From Trochalopteron elliotii (Eukaryota; Chordata; Aves; Passeriformes; Leiothrichidae), in assembly GCA_024734555.1 (NCBI GenBank), contig JANPWX010019780.1, positions 198,728 through 262,727 on the forward strand: a stretch of DNA of 64,000 nucleotides, given 5' to 3'. The notes beneath the pieces were generated by a model. That model did not search any database and had not been told where the DNA came from. It was given only the letters and a program-made list of their open reading frames with translations. A program made the translations under genes and the position numbers. This document shows positions 62,263 to 64,000 of the stretch, one piece after another. Numbering within the stretch: the stretch's first letter is position 1; every line of letters starts with the position of its first letter.

Positions 62263-63920
62263 GTAAGCAGCTAATTATTCCCACAGAATGACATGAAATA
62301 TGTAGATGAATATAAATAGTTTACATATTGAATAGGCTCTTGTATCATCACTTCTGGGTAAACAGTCAAATTGTAATAAGCTTTTCCTCTTAGTGAGGGG
62401 CTTCCAAAAGGTCTAGGACAGGATAAACTCCTTCAGGGGCCAATTTATGGTTGGTCATTGTCAAAATTTTCATTAGCACTTGTTCCTGTGAATGAAAATA
62501 TCTTTTTATTTCTTACTAAAATATAATAATCTAAAAAAGGTCTAGAGTAGAAGAAGTCTCCAAGAGAAGCAAGAAGCATAGTTTAAAAATGGTGAAGGCA
62601 GGAGTGACTTTTTAATGTAGAATTTAATATCCTTTAAACAAACAAGTGATTTTATACCACGTGAAATAGAGTGAAATCCTGTTCATGCTCAAGTTAATGG
62701 CAAATTTACCTGTTGTCCAGAGTTACATTTTCCCTTAAAATTTATTTCATGTTTCCTGAATGTATCGTGATATTATATATAGATATATAGATACATAGAT
62801 ATATAGATATATAGATATATAGATATATAGATATGAAGATGGATATGGAATTATCTGGATTTTTAATATAACATGCAAATGAAAGCCAACTAGAACACTT
62901 ATTTTAAAGAGTATCTATGCGGTTAAGGCTGAAAATTCTTGGCAGTTCTCATACAGGCATTTATAGATTTTCCTCAAGATCAATTTTATTTGTCAGCAAC
63001 ATGGTGACAAGCAGCAGTGAAAATGGTAGGGAAAATTTATGGTGTTTTTTTCCATCTTCTTCTTATAATGTTACTGTTCTCTGACCTTCAGAAACACAGC
63101 CATTTGGCACTATTGTTTGATGAAGTAACAAAATGCCTCATACTCCAGGCAGGAAAGACAAATTTTCAAGTCTTAACTATTTGGGAGTATACAGAAAGAA
63201 TGTGAAAATTGTTATTTAACTTAATTCCATTATTTGTTTTATAAATAAAATACTTCAATGGGTACATATTTGCCATATTATGATTTATACAATTAACATT
63301 TTAATAATGAAATATTATTTTTAAAAGAAAATATTATCTCTAAATTAAGGTTTTCTACTTAACAGCATACTGCAGTGTCCAGCTTGCATGTAAGGAGAAA
63401 CTTGTGTTTCAATGTTGTAAACACACTTAGCAAACAGTTCTCTAAGGAGTGAACATCTATTTTCAGCCAGAAGGAATAGGTGCATACACAGAGTGGGCTC
63501 CTGCAATATATAAGTGTCTGAGAAAATCCATGTTTTGGTGGCAGATGATCTGGTGAGAATATAATCTGGACCTCAAAAGGTGTGAGAGGTTATGGAGAGG
63601 TGATTTTTTTTACTGGTAACTGCTGAAGTAGGCGAGGGAATGCCAAAGATATCCAGCTTCAATGTAGAATCTGCTGAATCACCTACTCAAAGCACAGGCT
63701 AAGACTGAGGGTGATGTAGGTTATGGGTGAATGCTCAAGAACTGGCAGCACAGCACACTCTTGAACCTACTGACAGTGGCTTGGTTTTAGAAGCTTCTGA
63801 CGCTTAAAAAAATTAAGAAGTTATCCAAAGCCCACAGATCCCAAAAGTGATGTTTTTCAAGGAAAAGAATTCATTATATTCTCTCTATACATGGAATGGC
63901 TGTGATGCTATTCCAGTGAA
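62263..63920. other. No gene seen; AT-rich with one microsatellite
   Basis: Nothing recognised except the repeat at 62771-62834. Open frames are short. Confidence 0.55.
62771..62834. repeat. (AGATATAT)n microsatellite
   Basis: About seven copies of an 8-base unit with one cat-type variant (gatacatag). Confidence 0.9.
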
Positions 63921-64000
63921 ATAGGATAGGATAGGATAGGATAGGATAGGATAGGATAGGATAGGATAGGATAGGATAGGATAGGATAGGATAGGATAGG
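63921..64000. repeat. (ATAGG)16 microsatellite, cut by the window end
   Basis: Sixteen perfect ATAGG units occupy the last 80 bases. True length is unknown because the array runs off the window. Confidence 0.97.

Overview
This window is vertebrate nuclear DNA, almost certainly avian and most likely from a perching bird. The sign is its repeat content: CR1 LINE fragments with the typical terminal octamer (ATTCTRTG-like), and several solo long terminal repeats (LTRs) whose ends and layout match LTR families I know from bird genomes. The background is AT-rich, full of short poly-A/poly-T tracts and microsatellites. Open frames are short and scattered on both strands. I see no host protein-coding gene, tRNA, rRNA, CRISPR array or operon that I can support. 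The window reads as a gene desert or a long intron, so there is no gene system to describe.

Layout. 0-2 kb: a CR1 3' end and a decayed CR1 reverse-transcriptase fragment. 6.5-9 kb: a doubtful LTR-like block, then a minus-strand LTR carrying a (CAG)14 repeat. 9-16.7 kb: AT-rich, no elements seen. 16.7-17.8 kb: a 1.09-kb minus-strand solo LTR with a CpG-rich core and a CTCF-like motif, bounded by CTCAT duplications. 18.5-18.8 kb: a minus-strand CR1. 20.65-20.96 kb: a (CTTCC)n satellite containing ten TTCCCGGAA palindromes. 21.8-22.2, 27.7-28.3 and 30.2-30.7 kb: three plus-strand LTRs. 32.1-33.5 kb: a minus-strand CR1 running from the end of ORF1 into ORF2. 38.5-41.9 kb: a cluster of three LTRs, including a 1.5-kb LTR with a G-rich minisatellite. 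43.6-44.0 kb: a rearranged minus-strand CR1. 49.5-49.9 kb: a weak candidate for a decayed coding sequence with a zinc-ribbon-like cysteine pattern. 52.6-53.0 kb: another LTR. 61.6-62.3 kb: two CR1 pieces in opposite orientation. 63.92-64.0 kb: an (ATAGG)n microsatellite running off the end of the window.

The LTRs all appear to be solo. I recognise no gag, pol or env between or beside them, and most have their own target-site duplication (TSD). The CR1 pieces are 5'-truncated or internally broken and carry stops and frameshifts, so none looks mobile. The most useful leads are the STAT-type palindrome array in the satellite, the CpG-rich LTR, the triplet repeat inside an LTR, and the unidentified cysteine-rich frame near 49.8 kb. 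Family assignments rest on recognition and should be confirmed by a repeat-library search.
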